Shown: positions 7,625 through 14,656 of the stretch, in pieces
How positions within the stretch are numbered: position 1 is the first letter of the stretch
How the letters are laid out: each line of letters starts with the position of its first letter
DNA from: Actinomycetota bacterium
GTDB lineage: Bacteria; Actinomycetota; Aquicultoria; Subteraquimicrobiales; UBA9087
NCBI GenBank assembly: GCA_003491635.1
Contig: DNCG01000043.1
Location: 1-14,904 of the forward strand
Reading direction: 5' to 3'
DNA: 14,904 nucleotides
Position numbers and translations under genes: made by a program
Notes under the pieces: generated by a model
Told to the model about the DNA's origin: nothing
Databases searched by the model: none
What the model saw: the letters and a program-made list of their open reading frames with translations, nothing else

Positions 7625-7792
7625 ACTCGACTAAAGTGAGCTTTACTCCCCTGCCGAAAGCGGGGTTTCCTCTCACGGCTCGGAAGCGCCCTTCGCCAAG
7701 AACAAGGCCAAGCTCTCACCCTCCCCGGCTCGCTTAGCTTGCCAGCTTGACTACTCCTCTTCCTCATCGCCAAAGATATGGATTTTGAGGTA

Positions 7793-7821
7793 ATACTAAC
7801 AAAGGCCAAAAACCCAGTCAA
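7793..7821 (-). promoter_or_regulatory. Promoter of the glyQS T-box unit
   Basis: On the minus strand TTGACT (7821-7816) and TAGTAT (7798-7793) are separated by exactly 17 bases, close to the sigma-A/sigma-70 consensus. Transcription would begin near 7787, a short distance before T-box Stem I. The fit of position to a known leader supports it. Confidence 0.8.
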
Positions 7822-7880
7822 GCTCGGCAAAGAACAGTGAGGAAGATCAGTCAAGCAAAGGGTACTCACTTCCCCATTCT

Positions 7881-8663
7881 CTAGCGCGGTTTCCGGTTCT
7901 CTCCCTCGCTTTTTCCTCTCGCCGACTTTGATAGGTATTCGCGACCCCTCAATCTGGCCTGCACATGATAGTCCACATAGGCCTGAACGGTATCGAAAAG
8001 TTGCTTCCGCTCCACCTTCGTCATCTCAACCCCAGGAGAATCCTCCATCTTCGTCTTCAATAACCGATCAAGCAAATTGGCCACGCTGAAGGAGATCAAG
8101 AGGGAATTTAAATCGGCAACAGCGCACCTTTCACACAAAATCCCTCCCCACTCACAGCTGAAGGTGATCTTCTTGGTTCCAGGAGTAGCCCCACAGATCA
8201 CACAGTTGAAAAGGTTGGGTAAATATCCGGAAAAGGCCATGAGTTTTATGTCGAAAGCCACCAAGAGAGATTGGAGGTTGTCTCTCGCTCCAGATAAAGC
8301 CTTCAACGCGGCCAGGAGAAGTTTAAAGAGTTTGCTTTCCCTCTCTCCCTCCAGTGCCACCCTATCCACCAACTCCAACATCGCGGAACCATAGCCCACC
8401 TTGTCAAAATCCTCTCTGATTTCGCGAAACGAGGAGATAATCTCGACCTGAGTAATGATATCCAGTTCCCGCCCCTCATAGAGCAACAAATCAAGGTAGG
8501 TGAAGGGTTCCAATCTTCCCCCAAACTTGCTGGTAGTCCGACGAACTCCCTTGGCCACCGCTTTCACCTTACCCCGGCTATTGGACAAAACGGTGATGAT
8601 CTTGTCGGCCTCCCCAAGCTTTATGGTTCTCAAAACTATTCCCTTCGTTTTATAAAGGGGCAT
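7881..8663 (-). CDS. recO: DNA repair protein RecO
   Basis: RecO works with RecR to load RecA on SSB-coated single-stranded DNA in the RecFOR recombination-repair pathway, and anneals complementary strands. The 260-residue protein opens with MPLYKTKGIVLRTIKLGEADKI, the typical N-terminal OB-fold strand, followed by LSNSRGKVKAVAKGVRR. The helical C-terminal half has a zinc-finger-like pair, Cys154-x2-Cys157 and Cys177-x2-Cys180, common in Gram-positive RecO. I chose the ATG at 8663, which has AGGAG five bases upstream; an in-frame GTG two codons earlier overlaps that site. It ends before the T-box promoter. The usual upstream neighbour era is missing and deoC stands there instead, separated by a tandem repeat. 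Confidence 0.94.
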   Translation of the reverse strand: MPLYKTKGIVLRTIKLGEADKIITVLSNSRGKVKAVAKGVRRTTSKFGGRLEPFTYLDLLLYEGRELDIITQVEIISSFREIREDFDKVGYGSAMLELVDRVALEGERESKLFKLLLAALKALSGARDNLQSLLVAFDIKLMAFSGYLPNLFNCVICGATPGTKKITFSCEWGGILCERCAVADLNSLLISFSVANLLDRLLKTKMEDSPGVEMTKVERKQLFDTVQAYVDYHVQARLRGREYLSKSARGKSEGENRKPR

Positions 8664-8701
8664 TTTCACTCCTCTGTTTCCCCGCCTGCGACTCGACTGA
8701 G

Positions 8702-8717
8702 GGCTTCGAGGCTTCGA
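8702..8717. repeat. GGCTTCGA tandem pair beside the 18-bp repeat
   Basis: GGCTTCGA occurs twice head to tail (8702-8709, 8710-8717) immediately next to the 18-base repeat array. It may be a degenerate extension of the same array, since CTTCGACCGAGCTCA runs straight into the first full unit. Confidence 0.5.
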
Positions 8718-8719
8718 CC

Positions 8720-8791
8720 GAGCTCAACCGAGGTCCCGAGCTCAGCCGAGGTCCCGAGCTCAGCCGAGGTCCCAAGCTCAGCCGAATGTCC
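8720..8791. repeat. Four-copy 18-bp tandem repeat running into deoC
   Basis: Unit GAGCTCAGCCGAGGTCCC, copies at 8720-8737 (one change), 8738-8755, 8756-8773 (identical) and 8774-8791 (diverged). The unit is six codons long, so copy changes would not shift frame. The last copy overlaps the deoC coding end, and its TGA (minus strand, 8780-8778) is the deoC stop; each full copy carries the same TGA at the same phase. Confidence 0.9.
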
Positions 8792-9518
8792 TCGCCGAAG
8801 TCCAACGCCTGGCACTGGCGGGCAGGTCTTCAAACTCCTTCATTATCTCTACCCCGGAGCTGGTCCCAATCCGATTGGCCCCGGCCTTCAACATCTCCAG
8901 ACACTGTTCCAGTGTACGAATACCACCCGAGGCTTTCACGCCAACCTTGGACCTCAAATATTTCCGCAAAAGTCGGACATCGTGGACGGTTGCTCCTCCC
9001 GGACCAAGTCCAGTGGAGGTTTTCACAAAGTCCGCACCCGCTTCTTCGATCACCCGGCAAGCGATCCGTTTCTCCTCATCCGTTAAATAACAGGCTTCAA
9101 TTATCACCTTGACCGTGATTGGGCCAACTTCCCCTTCGATCTCCTTCTCTCGGATGGCGCCCATGACTCCGTAAATATCTCGCTGAACTGCATCAACGTT
9201 GCCACTTTTCAAAGCGCCGATATTCAGCACCATATCGATCTCCCGAGCCCCCCGCTCAATGGCATCTCTGGCCTCAAAGCATTTAACCGCCGAGGTACTG
9301 GCCCCCAGCGGAAAACCCACCGTCGTGCCCACTCTGACGGAGGAGTCCTCGAGCAAGCGGAAGGCTAGATCGGTGTAAAAAGGATTGACAAAAACGGAGG
9401 CAAAGTTATGCCTCGCTGCCTCCCGACAGAATCTTCGAACATCCTCTTCCGTGGCATCGGGCTTCAAGAGTGTTTGGTCGATGATTCTGGCCAAATCCTC
9501 TTTAGTAGAGATCAACAT
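8778..9518 (-). CDS. deoC: Deoxyribose-phosphate aldolase
   Basis: Class I aldolase that cleaves 2-deoxyribose 5-phosphate to glyceraldehyde 3-phosphate and acetaldehyde, the last step of deoxynucleoside catabolism. The ATG at 9518 has GGGAGGG eight bases upstream and begins MLISTKEDLARIIDQTLLKPDA, the normal N-terminus. A start 34 codons upstream is open but the added residues are not family-like. Key residues are present: Asp95 in EIDMVLNIG, Schiff-base Lys166 in DFVKTSTGLGPGGAT, and Lys195 in VGVKASGGIRT. The barrel normally ends soon after RIGTSSGV (about residue 222). Here about 20 more residues (MKEFEDLPASARRWTSARTFG) follow, encoded partly by repeat-like DNA. With the neighbouring cdd it suggests pyrimidine deoxynucleoside salvage. 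It takes the place of era in this conserved cluster. Confidence 0.95.
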   Translation of the reverse strand: MLISTKEDLARIIDQTLLKPDATEEDVRRFCREAARHNFASVFVNPFYTDLAFRLLEDSSVRVGTTVGFPLGASTSAVKCFEARDAIERGAREIDMVLNIGALKSGNVDAVQRDIYGVMGAIREKEIEGEVGPITVKVIIEACYLTDEEKRIACRVIEEAGADFVKTSTGLGPGGATVHDVRLLRKYLRSKVGVKASGGIRTLEQCLEMLKAGANRIGTSSGVEIMKEFEDLPASARRWTSARTFG

Positions 9519-9559
9519 CCTCAAAACCCTCCCTTTCCCCAAAACCAATCTTCGAAGCA

Positions 9560-9575
9560 AAAGGGTAAACCCTTT
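9560..9575. repeat. Small palindrome between cdd and deoC
   Basis: AAAGGG and CCCTTT flank a four-base loop in the cdd-deoC gap, followed on the minus strand by only TTG. The stem is short and the T run too small for a confident terminator, but it could form a weak hairpin in the mRNA. Confidence 0.4.
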
Positions 9576-9624
9576 AGCCCTCGGGATTTTCACATCCGTG
9601 TATGAGTCCTCGTCCAGCAAACAC

Positions 9625-10011
9625 CTAGTGGTCGAGTTCGAACGCCTCGGGAAGCAACTCCCTCACGGTCGCCTCAAGCTTTCCACCCCGCAGATTCAAC
9701 ATGGTAATATTCATATTCTGATTGAATTCAAAGAGAACCTGACGACAAGCCCCACAAGGAGTGCATATCCCCTCGCAATCGGCCACCAAAACCAGATCGG
9801 TAAATCTGGTACAGCCCTCCGAGACGGCCTTAACCACCGCCACCCTCTCAGCACAGATAGAAAGGCCATAGGAGGAATTCTCCACATTGCAGCCTGTGAA
9901 AATCCGCCCATCCTCGGTTAGTAGAGCTGCTCCAACCTTAAACTTGGAATGGGGAGCATAGGCTTTCAGTCTAGCCTCGATTGCCGCCCCTATCAAACCC
10001 TCCTCTTTCAC
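9625..10011 (-). CDS. cdd: Cytidine deaminase
   Basis: Hydrolytic deamination of cytidine and deoxycytidine to uridine and deoxyuridine in pyrimidine salvage. The 128-residue length is that of the small homotetrameric zinc enzymes. The nucleoside-binding NVEN is at 42-45. Zinc ligands are Cys53 (SICAER, with catalytic Glu55) and Cys86/Cys89 (PCGACRQ). The start is GTG, six bases after GAGGGG, which lies in the last codons of the upstream CorC-like gene; only three bases separate that gene's stop from this start, so translation is probably coupled. About 105 bases separate it from deoC, and together they handle deoxycytidine breakdown. In Bacillota this gene also sits between dgkA and era. Confidence 0.97.
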   Translation of the reverse strand: MKEEGLIGAAIEARLKAYAPHSKFKVGAALLTEDGRIFTGCNVENSSYGLSICAERVAVVKAVSEGCTRFTDLVLVADCEGICTPCGACRQVLFEFNQNMNITMLNLRGGKLEATVRELLPEAFELDH

Positions 10012-10014
10012 GAC

Positions 10015-11301
10015 TTACCCCTCAACCTTCTCCTTAGCACCCTCCTCGCGAGGAGCCTTGGTGATTAAAATCTTTGAAATTCTTCTTCTTTGAACCTTCT
10101 CAACGCTGAAGGTGAGATCCTCGAAAATGACCTTTTCCCCGGGAGCAGGAATCTTGCCGAAGAGATTGTAGACAAACCCGCCAACGGTCTCGTAGTCATA
10201 ACCGGGAAGGTTCACCCCTAAAATCTCATTGATCTCATCCAGACTTATCCTGGCATCAACCCTTATATTCCTATCGTCAATGTGTTCGACCAGAGTCTCC
10301 TCCAAATCATACTCATCGAAGATCTCTCCAACTATCTCTTCCAAAAGATCCTCTATGGTTATCAGACCAGCTGTGCCACCATACTCATCAACCACAACAG
10401 CCATGTGCTGTCTCTTTCTCTGAAGTTCCCTCAGGAGCTCATTAACCTTTTTGGTCTCGGGAACATAATAAGCGGGGCGAACGAGTTCTTTAAGGGGAAC
10501 ATCCACCGCACCTTTGGCTAAATGGGTTAGAAGATCCCTGGCATGAACTATCCCCACAATGTTATCGATGGTTCCCTCATAGACAGGAATCCTTGAATGC
10601 GCCTCCCGAACCACCAGATTGAGAACCTCCTTTATGGGTGCATCGCTCTCCACGCAGACCATATCCATTCTAGGAACCATCACCTCTTTGGCAATGGTGT
10701 CTCCAAATTCGAAGATGCTGTGAATCATCTCTTTCTCTTCTTTCTCTATCACACCCTCTTCTTCACCAACGGCAACGATGGTCTTTATCTCTTCCTCAGT
10801 AACAAAAGGCCCCTCCCGCATAGTCTTTCCCCCAAAAAGTCTGATGAAGAAATTGGAAATGAGAATAAAGACGTGAGCAATGGGATAAAGAATCGCACAT
10901 AAAAAGCTGGTGGGCCTGGCTGCCAACAAAGCAATTCTCTCCGCATTCTGGATAGCGAAGGCCTTCGGTGTGATCTCCCCATAAACCAGAATCAAGAAGG
11001 TAACTATGCCTGTAGAGATGGCCGCAACGTAGTGGTGAAAATATTGAGAAACCAATACGGTAGCCAAAGATGCCGCTCCGATATTCACCAGATTATTCAG
11101 GAAAAGAATAGTGGCTAAGAATCTACCGGGGTGCTCCAATATCCTCTCCAGAATCGCCGCTCCACGAACCTTTTCCTCGACCAAACGTTTGACCTTTACT
11201 CGGCTCACCGAGGTGAGAGCGGTCTCCGTCGTGGAAGACAAAGCCGAAATCAAGAGTAAAACCAAAAACCCGATGAGCGTCCACAAAACGTCACTTTCCA
11301 A
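10015..11301 (-). CDS. CNNM/DUF21-CBS-CorC family membrane protein (HlyC/CorC 'hemolysin-like', putative Mg2+/Co2+ transport)
   Basis: The domain order is the standard one for this family. An N-terminal DUF21 membrane region with hydrophobic segments lies near residues 7-25, 60-85, 94-112 and 125-155 and includes SSTTETALTSV (22-32) and YGEITPKAFA (107-116). Two CBS domains follow: one opens with MVPRMDMV (208-215) and includes REAHSRIPVYEG, the other includes VDEYGGTAGLITIEDLLEEI (304-323). The C-terminal CorC_HlyC domain (about 335-415) has GYDYETVGGFV. Related CNNM proteins are linked to Mg2+ export or homeostasis with CBS domains binding adenine nucleotides; 'hemolysin' is a historical label. 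The start is TTG, with a strong AGGAGG seven bases upstream. It lies 28 bases after the DgkA-PAP2 gene and 3 bases before cdd, so it is in the operon. The transported ion cannot be read from sequence. Confidence 0.94.
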   Translation of the reverse strand: MESDVLWTLIGFLVLLLISALSSTTETALTSVSRVKVKRLVEEKVRGAAILERILEHPGRFLATILFLNNLVNIGAASLATVLVSQYFHHYVAAISTGIVTFLILVYGEITPKAFAIQNAERIALLAARPTSFLCAILYPIAHVFILISNFFIRLFGGKTMREGPFVTEEEIKTIVAVGEEEGVIEKEEKEMIHSIFEFGDTIAKEVMVPRMDMVCVESDAPIKEVLNLVVREAHSRIPVYEGTIDNIVGIVHARDLLTHLAKGAVDVPLKELVRPAYYVPETKKVNELLRELQRKRQHMAVVVDEYGGTAGLITIEDLLEEIVGEIFDEYDLEETLVEHIDDRNIRVDARISLDEINEILGVNLPGYDYETVGGFVYNLFGKIPAPGEKVIFEDLTFSVEKVQRRRISKILITKAPREEGAKEKVEG

Positions 11302-11329
11302 AAAAATTCCTCCTTCTTAATGGGAACGT

Positions 11330-12034
11330 TTAAATTAGTTGAAAGATTAGAATCGTGATCAAGATACCCAGGATAGCTCCGATAACTATCTCCAGATAAG
11401 AGTGTATTCTCGCCTGAGCCCTGCTATGAAAGACAAGCAAAGCCAGAAGAAGACCAAGACTAGCAACCAGGGCATTTCCACTGATAAAGGCTATGGCGCA
11501 GAAAAGAGCTCCCGCAAGAGCGCTGTGACCGCTGGGTAAACCACCCCGCAGAAAATTTCTCTCACCAAACAAAGCTTTTACGGCTATTACTAATAATACC
11601 ACCAAAAGAATAGCAATGCATGTTACATGAACTGGAGCATTTCTGATTTTCTGCAAGATAGTCAACGCATAAGGATTAAATCGATTAAAAAAGATGAAAT
11701 ATCCCAGAATCACCGCGTTTAAACTGGCAAGCAGGACCGCAGCGGCGGCAATGTCCTTTGCCACTTTCGCTAAAGGGTCAAAGGTCGTGGTAACCACATC
11801 GATGGAAAATTCAATTGCCGTGTTGATTAGCTCCGTTATCATCACGAGGACGATGGCAAAGAGGAGGACCATGAACTCCAGCCGGCTGATCCTGAAAAAG
11901 AGGCTAGCAATGAGAACAGCTGCAGCGATAAAAAAGTGGATTTTCATATTCCTCTGAGTTCGAAGAACATAAATTATCCCCTCGATAGCATGATTGAAGC
12001 TGCTAATCAGAGAGCGATTGGGGCAATCCTTCAT
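11330..12034 (-). CDS. dgkA: DgkA-type lipid kinase fused to a PAP2 phosphatase domain
   Basis: Residues 1-115 are a DgkA-family integral membrane kinase (undecaprenol kinase or diacylglycerol kinase): RTQRNMKIHF (25-34), ELINTAIEFSIDVVT (68-82) and DPLAKVAKDIAAAAVLLAS (86-104) contain the catalytic glutamates and Lys/Asp set. From about residue 135 a second membrane domain has the PAP2 signature PSGHS (167-171) and SRAQARIHSYLE (204-215). The first PAP2 motif, KALFGERN (153-160), is degenerate, and the final acidic residue after the catalytic His211 is Glu rather than the usual Asp. In Gram-positives DgkA is mainly an undecaprenol kinase, and PAP2 proteins dephosphorylate undecaprenyl-PP or phosphatidate, so the fusion may tune the lipid-carrier pool at the membrane. 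The ATG overlaps the ybeY stop by four bases (ATGA). Standard Bacillota DgkA lacks the second domain. Confidence 0.93.
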   Translation of the reverse strand: MKDCPNRSLISSFNHAIEGIIYVLRTQRNMKIHFFIAAAVLIASLFFRISRLEFMVLLFAIVLVMITELINTAIEFSIDVVTTTFDPLAKVAKDIAAAAVLLASLNAVILGYFIFFNRFNPYALTILQKIRNAPVHVTCIAILLVVLLVIAVKALFGERNFLRGGLPSGHSALAGALFCAIAFISGNALVASLGLLLALLVFHSRAQARIHSYLEIVIGAILGILITILIFQLI

Positions 12035-12501
12035 TTCTCACCGGGTCTACTTGAAAAGAATTTATTTAGAATCGATTTTTCCTTAGTCCTCATGATCTTA
12101 TCATCGGCAGAAATCTCGTGGTCATAGCCAAGAAGATGTAGAATACCGTGAACCAATAGGAGGGCAATTTCTTCCTCCAGCGAGTGACCATATTTTTTTA
12201 CTTGCTTTCGAGCCACCTGAGGAGAGATTATCACATCGCCAAGGAGTGGTGGGGATTCAGCCAAAGCCGGGGGCTCTTTGGCGATCTCTTCCAGCAAAGG
12301 GAAGGAAAGAACGTCCGTGGGCTCATCCACTCCTCTGAATCTCAAATTCAGTTCCCTTATCTCCCCCTCGTCCACCAAGGTCACACTTAGCTCCACCGCG
12401 GGGTCGACTCCTTCCAGGGTTAAAACGAATCGAGCAAGTCTCTTAAGTAAGGTTAAATCGACGGGGACATCCTTCTGGCGATCACTTATCAGGATTTCCA
12501 C
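12031..12501 (-). CDS. ybeY: Endoribonuclease YbeY (rRNA maturation factor)
   Basis: Single-strand endoribonuclease needed for 16S rRNA 3' maturation and ribosome quality control. The 156-residue protein has the metal-binding motif HGILHLLGYDH with His118, His122 and His128, and the conserved RFRGVDEPTDVLSFP (54-68) and LGDVIIS (87-93). It starts at GTG, nine bases after GGAGAG, and overlaps the end of the pgpH-family gene by 20 bases in another frame; it ends with an ATGA overlap with the DgkA-PAP2 gene. These overlaps indicate tight translational coupling. Its neighbour phoH is its usual partner in bacterial genomes. Confidence 0.97.
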   Translation of the reverse strand: MEILISDRQKDVPVDLTLLKRLARFVLTLEGVDPAVELSVTLVDEGEIRELNLRFRGVDEPTDVLSFPLLEEIAKEPPALAESPPLLGDVIISPQVARKQVKKYGHSLEEEIALLLVHGILHLLGYDHEISADDKIMRTKEKSILNKFFSSRPGEK

Positions 12502-14638
12502 GAGTTATAGCTCTCCTCTTCAACTGCACAACTCCCGATTCAGGATATTCCAATCGGGCATGGTGGATGCTCGCCAAAACGTGGGCAAAGGCTTTGGCAA
12601 CTTTTTCAAGGTCGGAAAGGGTGAGGTTGCTTTCGTCCAGTTGGCCATCGTCGAGTTTTGTATGGATTATCTTCCTGGCAAGTTGTTCCAATCGATTGGG
12701 AGAGGGATTGGTAACGGTCCTGGCAGCCGCCTCTACAGAGTCGGCCAACATAATCAAGACGGCCCCTTTAGACCTGGGCTTCCTCCCCGTATACCGAAAA
12801 CCGCCCTCGCTGATCTCGTCTTTACCCCCCATATCCTTGGCCCTATGGTAGAAGTAAGTTACCAAACTGGTGCCATGATGTTCCTGAATAATGTCTATAA
12901 TCTCCTCGGGAAGCTTATACTTCCTGGCCATGTCAACACCTTCTTTGACATGAGCGGTGACAATCAGATAACTCAAATTCGGATTGGTATGATCGTGAGG
13001 ATTTTCTCCACCTGCTTGATTCTCCACAAAGAAAAGCGGCCGCTTGATCTTGCCAATGTCATGATAATAGGCGGCCACTCGGACGAGAACCGGATTGGCC
13101 CCCACAGCCTCGGCAGCGGCTTCTGCCAGGTTTGCCACCATCACACTATGGCTATATGTACCCGGGGCCTTCATCATCAGCTCTCTTAAAAGAGGGTGAT
13201 TCGGATTAGAGAGCTCGATTAGGCGCATATCGGTGGTTATACCAAAACCGAGTTCAAAGAAGGGCAACACCCCCGCCGTTATGACAGCCGAAGAGACACC
13301 GCTAACAAGACCCCACGCAGCATCCTTCAACACCTCCAGGAGACGCACCTCGACCATCAAACCGGTGGCAAAGCAGAGGAGAGCAAGAACCAGGCTAATC
13401 CAAATACCTGCCCGGGCAAGATCGGAACGATGACGTATACGATGAACGAGATAAACGGCGAACAACCCACTAAAGATGGCCACGGTAAGATATTGAAGGT
13501 CATTTCTCACGATCTGGCCGGTGAGCAAGCCCACCACCAGAACCATGACCACGCCCAGCTTGGGACCAAAAAGGATGGTGGTGAGCATCGCCACCGCTGC
13601 TAGCGGGATTAAATGACTCGGGAGCAAGGGCGACGACGCTATGGCCTTGCCCATTAAGATTACCGAGATCAGGATGATTCCCAAAAGCAGAATCAGGCGA
13701 GGACTGGCGAAGACATCCGGCCTGAACTCATGAAGATATATCCCCAAAGCAACCAGGGCCAGGAGAACCAAGAAAATTATCCCTATGGTTTTCCCAAGAT
13801 CAATGCGCTCTTCTAGTAGTCCAAGTGCCTTGAGGATTTTTGCCTGCTCCTCGGTAACGATCTCGCCCTCTCTAACAATCGTCTCCCCTTTAACCTTTCT
13901 GACCGTATAATCTTTCACCTTCGATGCTGCCTCTTCACGCAACTTCTCGGTCTGCCCCGCGTCGTACGAATAGTTGGCCTCGAGAAAGCTAGATCCAACC
14001 GTGGCCACAACATCAATCTCCTCCCGGTCCAAGTTGAGCTGTCCCGCTATGCGACGAAGGTCCTCTCGCTTGGCCGAGAGAGCTTGTTCGGTGATATTGC
14101 CCGCCATTACCTGAGAAGCTATCTCGACAGTCCTCTTCTCCAACTGAGCTAACTCAGAATCGAAGAGCGTCAAACAAAACCTGAGAAAACTATCGGGGAA
14201 ATTTCGCTCGATCTTCTCACGCAATAAATTCGTTTGCGCCTGGATAACAGCTTCCTCGGTCTCCTCAGAAGCCTCCGGAACATAAGTCTGCTTCACGCTT
14301 CTAACAGCATTAAAGAACCCATGTATCTTCTCTTCGACTCGCGTGATGGCCGTCACATCTCGTTTGTAAACCTCCTCAACGTTGCGCGCGGCCTCTCTGC
14401 GCAACTCCTCCGTTCTTTCCTGATCCACAAACTCGATTGTCCTCGGGGCATTGATTGTTTGAGGGCTGGGTTTGCCAACCTCCAAACCCAATCTACGGGG
14501 GAAGAAATCCACAGTAAGGATGAACGTGATCACGGCGAAAATTAAAAGAGCAAGCAGAGCACGGTGAAGATTGGGGCTCTTCCATCCGAGCTTCTCCCCT
14601 ACCCATTTTTTGATTTTCACAACTCTTCGACCAGGCAT
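12482..14638 (-). CDS. pgpH: 7TM-HD domain cyclic-di-AMP phosphodiesterase, PgpH family
   Basis: The 718-residue membrane protein has the standard architecture. A transmembrane helix (about 25-45) is followed by an extracytoplasmic 7TMR-HDED domain (about 50-280), seven hydrophobic segments (about 284-462) and a cytoplasmic HD phosphohydrolase domain (about 475-700). Metal-site residues are visible: His497 in GTYSHSVMVANL, His526-Asp527 in YYHDIGKIKRP, His563, His587-His588 in EHHGT, and Asp633 in MLADSVEAAART. Family members hydrolyse c-di-AMP to pApA, linking osmotic and cell-wall homeostasis to this cluster; activity here is inferred. The ATG is 18 bases after the phoH stop. No good ribosome binding site precedes it, so an internal start such as the GTG at codon 7 is possible. 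It overlaps ybeY by 20 bases. Confidence 0.95.
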   Translation of the reverse strand: MPGRRVVKIKKWVGEKLGWKSPNLHRALLALLIFAVITFILTVDFFPRRLGLEVGKPSPQTINAPRTIEFVDQERTEELRREAARNVEEVYKRDVTAITRVEEKIHGFFNAVRSVKQTYVPEASEETEEAVIQAQTNLLREKIERNFPDSFLRFCLTLFDSELAQLEKRTVEIASQVMAGNITEQALSAKREDLRRIAGQLNLDREEIDVVATVGSSFLEANYSYDAGQTEKLREEAASKVKDYTVRKVKGETIVREGEIVTEEQAKILKALGLLEERIDLGKTIGIIFLVLLALVALGIYLHEFRPDVFASPRLILLLGIILISVILMGKAIASSPLLPSHLIPLAAVAMLTTILFGPKLGVVMVLVVGLLTGQIVRNDLQYLTVAIFSGLFAVYLVHRIRHRSDLARAGIWISLVLALLCFATGLMVEVRLLEVLKDAAWGLVSGVSSAVITAGVLPFFELGFGITTDMRLIELSNPNHPLLRELMMKAPGTYSHSVMVANLAEAAAEAVGANPVLVRVAAYYHDIGKIKRPLFFVENQAGGENPHDHTNPNLSYLIVTAHVKEGVDMARKYKLPEEIIDIIQEHHGTSLVTYFYHRAKDMGGKDEISEGGFRYTGRKPRSKGAVLIMLADSVEAAARTVTNPSPNRLEQLARKIIHTKLDDGQLDESNLTLSDLEKVAKAFAHVLASIHHARLEYPESGVVQLKRRAITRGNPDK

Positions 14639-14656
14639 CGAATGTCTAGGCGCCGA

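Larger units (their letters stand above)
7518..7770 (-). promoter_or_regulatory. Glycine-specific T-box riboswitch
   Basis: The antiterminator contains the T-box consensus AGGGTGGAACCACGGGAA (7582-7565). CAGGG (7583-7579) pairs with CCCTG (7555-7551) around the canonical seven-base bulge TGGAACC (7578-7572), closed above by ACG/CGT. The bulge UGGA would pair with a tRNA ending UCCA, that is discriminator U73, as expected for tRNA-Gly. Stem I begins near 7770 (GAGGAAGAGGAGTAG, the usual AGTA specifier-loop strand) and shows the AG-bulge-like GGGTGAGAGCTTGG. The opposite strand offers GGC (7690-7688) followed by a purine, the glycine specifier read by anticodon GCC. Between Stem I and the antiterminator are three hairpins: 7665-7648, 7645-7632 and a palindrome at 7624-7598. 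Uncharged tRNA-Gly should stabilise the antiterminator and allow glyQS transcription. The T-box call is secure; the exact specifier is slightly less so. Confidence 0.95.
7392..7880 (-). other. Leader region of glyQS (promoter, T-box, inverted repeat)
   Basis: This 489-base stretch between recO and glyQ holds no real gene. In the direction of transcription it contains a sigma-70-type promoter (7821-7793), a complete T-box leader with attenuator (about 7770-7518), a hairpin-forming inverted repeat (7496-7429) and the glyQ ribosome binding site. Short reading frames open on the minus strand here coincide with T-box structure and have no coding look. Confidence 0.9.

Noticed and set aside
7470..7869. 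Minus-strand short open frames between recO and glyQ
   Set aside because: They run through T-box stems, the attenuator and the palindrome, have no ribosome binding site and show low-complexity translations.
7820..7875. Possible terminator after recO (AGTGAG / CTCACT)
   Set aside because: Only a 6-bp stem with a 23-base loop and a weak T-rich tail; not strong enough to call.
8720..8791. CRISPR-like array
   Set aside because: The 18-base units are directly adjacent with no spacers and there are no cas genes; it is a simple tandem repeat.
9519..9620. 34-residue N-terminal extension of DeoC
   Set aside because: The extra residues are not family-like and cover the GGGAGGG ribosome binding site of the ATG at 9518.
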